Shown here: in pieces, positions 7,467-9,675 of the stretch
Layout: every line of letters starts with the position of its first letter
Numbering within the stretch: the first letter of the stretch is position 1
Assembly: GCA_025924495.1 (NCBI GenBank)
Contig: JAICIG010000304.1
Location: 1-9,675 of the forward strand
Direction: 5' to 3'
DNA length: 9,675 nt
Source: Pirellulales bacterium
Lineage (GTDB): Bacteria > Planctomycetota > Planctomycetia > Pirellulales > JAICIG01
Position numbers and translations under genes: made by a program
Notes under the pieces: model-generated
Told to the model about the DNA's origin: nothing
Seen by the model: the letters and a program-made list of their open reading frames with translations, nothing else
Database searches by the model: none

Positions 7467-8069
7467 TTGGTCCGCGTGTTCGTCAATCTGGGCCCGCCGC
7501 AGGACAGCAGTTTTGATCAGCCGCTGACGCTATTGAGCGAGTGCCATCGACGGATCGAGCGATTTCTCGCCGACATGATTCGTATTGCGTCCTCGCGGCA
7601 AGGCCGCGCCCTCGAGGAGCCCGACCGGGCAGCCCTGGCGGCGGCCATGACGTATTTTTCGACCGCGGCGCCCCGGCATACGGCGGATGAAGAGGAATCG
7701 CTCTTTCCTCGCTTGCGTGCCGCGGCAGGCGAGCGGGCCGAACGGGCGCTAGAACAAATTCGCCGGCTGGAAGCCGACCACCAGCGGGCTGACGCCTTTC
7801 ACGCGGAGGCCAGCGCGCTGGCCTCTCGCTGGCTATCTGAAGGAACTCTCGACGCCGCGGCGGCACGGCGACTGAACGAGTTGCTCCAAGCGTTGAGCGC
7901 CATTTACCGCGAGCACATTGCCGTCGAAGACGCCGAAGTATTCCCTGCCGCCGGAGCCGCCCTATCGGCCGCCCAGCTCGAGGCCGTTGGCCGCGAGATG
8001 GCGGCGCGCCGGGGATTGGATTTCGATCAAGTCGTCGGTCAACGTCCCGGCGATCCGCATCCTTCTTGA
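7467..8069 (+). CDS. Hemerythrin (HHE) domain protein
   Basis: A 200-residue soluble protein with a four-helix hemerythrin fold that should bind a non-haem di-iron centre. With TTG 7467 as start, the expected ligands are all present: H27 (ECHRRIE), H71 and E75 in HTADEEESLFP, H105 (EADHQRADAFH), and H150 and E154 in HIAVEDAEVFP. Both H-x3-E motifs are followed by the family's F-P at the usual distance. Proteins of this family bind O2, NO or iron, or sense them; which applies here cannot be told from sequence. There is no signal peptide or membrane segment. The stop is 15 bases before the ATG of the RIC-like gene, which has its own RBS, so the two are probably cotranscribed. The N-terminal boundary is the least certain point; a longer form from 7449 would add six residues. 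Confidence 0.85.
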   Translation: MVRVFVNLGPPQDSSFDQPLTLLSECHRRIERFLADMIRIASSRQGRALEEPDRAALAAAMTYFSTAAPRHTADEEESLFPRLRAAAGERAERALEQIRRLEADHQRADAFHAEASALASRWLSEGTLDAAAARRLNELLQALSAIYREHIAVEDAEVFPAAGAALSAAQLEAVGREMAARRGLDFDQVVGQRPGDPHPS

Positions 8070-8084
8070 AGCGAGGAGCTAACC

Positions 8085-8810
8085 ATGTTGTCACAGCCCG
8101 ACATTAACAGCACGTTACGCGAATGGCTCGCGTATCGCCCCGGTTTATCGCGAATTCTCACGAGGCATGGGATCGATCTCTGTCGCGAGGCGGACTTTTC
8201 GCTGAGCGAAATCTGCCAGACGCGGAACCTTGATCCGGTGATCGTCAGCGGAGAACTGAATCGTGCGGCCCGGCCCGCCCGTTGCGAGCTCGGGGCCGAC
8301 TGGAGCCATGCGCCGCTGAAGGAATTGTGTCAGCACATTGCAGAGACTCATCATGCATTCTACCAGCGCGAATTGCCACGGTTGGCCGGCTTGCTGGAGA
8401 AGGTCGCCGAAACATATGCGGCCAGCCACCCGGAAATGGCCGAGGTTGAGCAAACCTTCGCAAATTTCCGACAGATGCTCGAGCAGCACCTGAAGCAAGA
8501 GCAAGAAGAACTTTTTCCGGCGATCCGCGAGCTGGATCAACTTGCCCCCTCGGCGGCGCCGCCGCACGTCTCGCAATCGATCGCCTCGCTCGAGCGCGAT
8601 CACGATGCAATCGATGGTCGGTTGCGTCAGATTCGCGAATTGACGCACGGCTTCGTCGGACCGTCCGATGCCTGCCAGACGTTTCAATCGCTGCTGGACG
8701 GCTTCTGGGATCTGGAAATGAACCTGCACCAAAACATCTATGAGGAAAACCGTTTTCTCTTTCCTCGCGCTATCCGCCGGGAGGCCGCGTTGAGCGCCGC
8801 GGCGACATAA
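8085..8810 (+). CDS. RIC-like (YtfE/ScdA family) di-iron protein with atypical motifs
   Basis: A 241-residue protein with the two-part layout of the RIC family, which repairs Fe-S clusters after NO or oxidative damage: an N-terminal DUF542/ScdA_N domain (about 1-65) and a C-terminal hemerythrin domain (about 75-230). The ATG is preceded by GAGGAG (8073-8078) at six bases. Compared with E. coli YtfE from memory, DYCCGG becomes DLCREA, so only C33 of the cysteine pair remains. The iron ligands align as H90, H135, E139 (HLKQE), H173 (RDHDAI) and E221. The fifth histidine is N217 in LHQNIYEENRFLFP, aligned by the fixed five-residue distance from the Glu to the F of LFP. H215 is two residues away and might substitute. 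The fold assignment is firm; classical RIC activity is uncertain. The gene converges with sdhB, 27 bases between stop codons. Confidence 0.85.
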   Translation: MLSQPDINSTLREWLAYRPGLSRILTRHGIDLCREADFSLSEICQTRNLDPVIVSGELNRAARPARCELGADWSHAPLKELCQHIAETHHAFYQRELPRLAGLLEKVAETYAASHPEMAEVEQTFANFRQMLEQHLKQEQEELFPAIRELDQLAPSAAPPHVSQSIASLERDHDAIDGRLRQIRELTHGFVGPSDACQTFQSLLDGFWDLEMNLHQNIYEENRFLFPRAIRREAALSAAAT

Positions 8811-8849
8811 GCGCCGGCGCGGATGCCATCGGGCATGCTACACATTTTT
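8811..8849 (+). terminator. Weak candidate terminator between convergent genes
   Basis: GCGCCGGCGC (8811-8820) is a 10-bp palindrome directly after the RIC-like stop. A second hairpin, ATGCC-ATCG-GGCAT (8823-8836), is followed eight bases later by TTTTT (8845-8849). The U-run is too far from the stem for a textbook intrinsic terminator, and the 3' part lies over the end of sdhB. No matching T-run serves the opposite strand. Confidence 0.3.
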
Positions 8850-9605
8850 GACCGGTTCGACCGTTGCCGAGACGGAGGCGCGTAGGTAATCGCGGTTCAG
8901 CCGAGCGATAAAGTCGAGGCTGATTCCTTTCGGGCAGACCGCCTCGCACTCTCCATGATTGGTGCAACTGCCGAAGTCGAGATCGCGCATGGCATTGACC
9001 ATTCGTAACGCCCTCTGACGGCGCTCCGGCTGTCCTTGCGGCAATAAGCCCAGATGCGAGATTTTCGCCGCGGTAAAGAGCATCGCCGAAGCATTGGGGC
9101 AGGCCGCCGCGCAGGCGCCGCAGCCGATGCACGCGGCCGCATCCATCGCACGGTCGGCCGTTTCTTTCCCCACCAAGATCGAATTGGCTTCCGGCGCACT
9201 GCCGGTCCGCGCCGAGATGAAGCCGCCCGCCTCGATGATCTGATCGAGCGCGCTGCGATCGACGATCAGGTCGCGTACGACGGGAAACGCCTTGGCGCGG
9301 AACGGCTCGACGATGATCGTCTCGCCATCGGAGAAATGACGCATGAACAGCTGGCACGCGGTCGTCAACCGCAGCGGCCCATGCGCCACACCGCCGATCA
9401 TAAACCCACAACTGCCGCAAATTCCTTCGCGGCAATCGTGGTCGAACGCCACCGGCCGTTCGCCTCGCTGGATTAGCCGCTCGTTGAGCACGTCGAGCAC
9501 TTCCAGAAATGACATGTCACGGCTGACGTCGTCGACCGCGTAAGGGACCAAAGCTCCCGCGGCGCGTGGCGAGGCCTGCCGCCAGATTCTCAAGGTCAGC
9601 TTCAT
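8838..9605 (-). CDS. sdhB: Succinate dehydrogenase/fumarate reductase iron-sulfur subunit
   Basis: A 255-residue electron-transfer subunit of complex II, passing electrons between the FAD of SdhA and membrane quinone at the cytoplasmic face. The [2Fe-2S] cysteines are C58, C63, C66 and C84 (CREGICGSC, then TTACQL). C159, C162, C165 and C169 in [12 protein letters not shown], with C214, C220 and C224 ([12 protein letters not shown]), supply the [4Fe-4S] and [3Fe-4S] centres. All eleven cysteines are present, so it should be functional. The 17-residue gap before the fourth cysteine, with an HGP turn, and the CPNASAMLF segment mark the non-classical type found with a single five-helix cytochrome b subunit, not the E. 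coli type. The ATG shares one base with the sdhA stop (TAATG), with GGAG nine bases upstream, so translation is probably coupled. Length is normal for the family. Confidence 0.96.
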   Translation of the reverse strand: MKLTLRIWRQASPRAAGALVPYAVDDVSRDMSFLEVLDVLNERLIQRGERPVAFDHDCREGICGSCGFMIGGVAHGPLRLTTACQLFMRHFSDGETIIVEPFRAKAFPVVRDLIVDRSALDQIIEAGGFISARTGSAPEANSILVGKETADRAMDAAACIGCGACAAACPNASAMLFTAAKISHLGLLPQGQPERRQRALRMVNAMRDLDFGSCTNHGECEAVCPKGISLDFIARLNRDYLRASVSATVEPVKNV

Positions 9606-9675
9606 TACTTGTAGCTCCGCTGCGCCGGCTTCACGTACTCGAAGACCAGCGGTTCCTTGTGCAGTGTCGGCGGGC
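9605..9675 (-). CDS. sdhA: Succinate dehydrogenase flavoprotein subunit, C-terminal end only
   Basis: On the minus strand the frame entering from the window edge encodes 22 codons ending in [16 protein letters not shown] and a TAA at 9607-9605. This is the usual C-terminus of the non-classical SdhA family (F-E-Y-V-K-P-x-Q-R-x-Y). The TAA overlaps the sdhB ATG by one base, giving the order sdhA-sdhB in one operon; a cytochrome sdhC would be expected upstream, outside the window. The catalytic and FAD-binding parts are not visible. The identification rests on a short tail plus its position. Confidence 0.85.
   Translation of the reverse strand, partial: PPTLHKEPLVFEYVKPAQRSYK

Noticed and set aside
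7483..8094. 203-residue minus-strand ORF opposite the hemerythrin gene
   Set aside because: Arg/Pro-rich antisense of a clear hemerythrin coding frame. The same holds for 8145-8732 (minus), opposite the RIC-like gene, and 8770-9435 (minus), out of frame with sdhB.

Overview
The window looks like a piece of a planctomycete chromosome, probably Pirellulales-like. This is inferred from the giant secreted-type protein combining SBBP propeller, SdrD_B, cadherin-like and DUF4214 modules, from the GC-rich codon use, and from a B. subtilis/Bacteroidetes-type ('non-classical') SdhB. The sequence contains no taxonomic marker such as rRNA.

Layout. Positions 1-7166 (+) are the 3' part of one very large gene whose start lies before the window. 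It encodes at least 2387 residues of modular extracellular protein: the end of one beta-propeller, an SdrD_B-like domain, seven SBBP propeller units, a tandem array of thirteen roughly 100-112-residue cadherin/Ig-like units (1974-6230), one Big_9/cadherin-like domain, and four helical DUF4214-type units at the C-terminus. Positions 7167-7448 are non-coding and contain a TATAAT box and two inverted repeats in what would be a leader. Positions 7467-8069 and 8085-8810 (+) are two adjacent hemerythrin-fold genes. The first is a plain HHE protein with all six expected iron ligands. The second is a YtfE/ScdA (RIC)-like protein with an altered N-terminal cysteine motif and one iron ligand position changed to Asn. 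Positions 8838-9605 (-) are sdhB, converging on the hemerythrin pair, and the last codons of sdhA (9605-9675, -) overlap the sdhB start by one base.

How the genes relate. The giant protein appears to be an independent cell-surface or secreted gene. The two hemerythrin-like genes probably form a two-gene operon for O2/NO/iron handling or Fe-S repair. They lie tail to tail with the succinate dehydrogenase genes, whose SdhB carries three Fe-S clusters. That proximity is suggestive but does not demonstrate a functional link.

No CRISPR array, tRNA, rRNA, insertion sequence or integrase was seen. I found no clearly undescribed system. The best leads are the atypical RIC-like protein paired with a canonical hemerythrin, the structured leader before that pair, and the two-unit higher-order duplication inside the adhesin-like repeat array.
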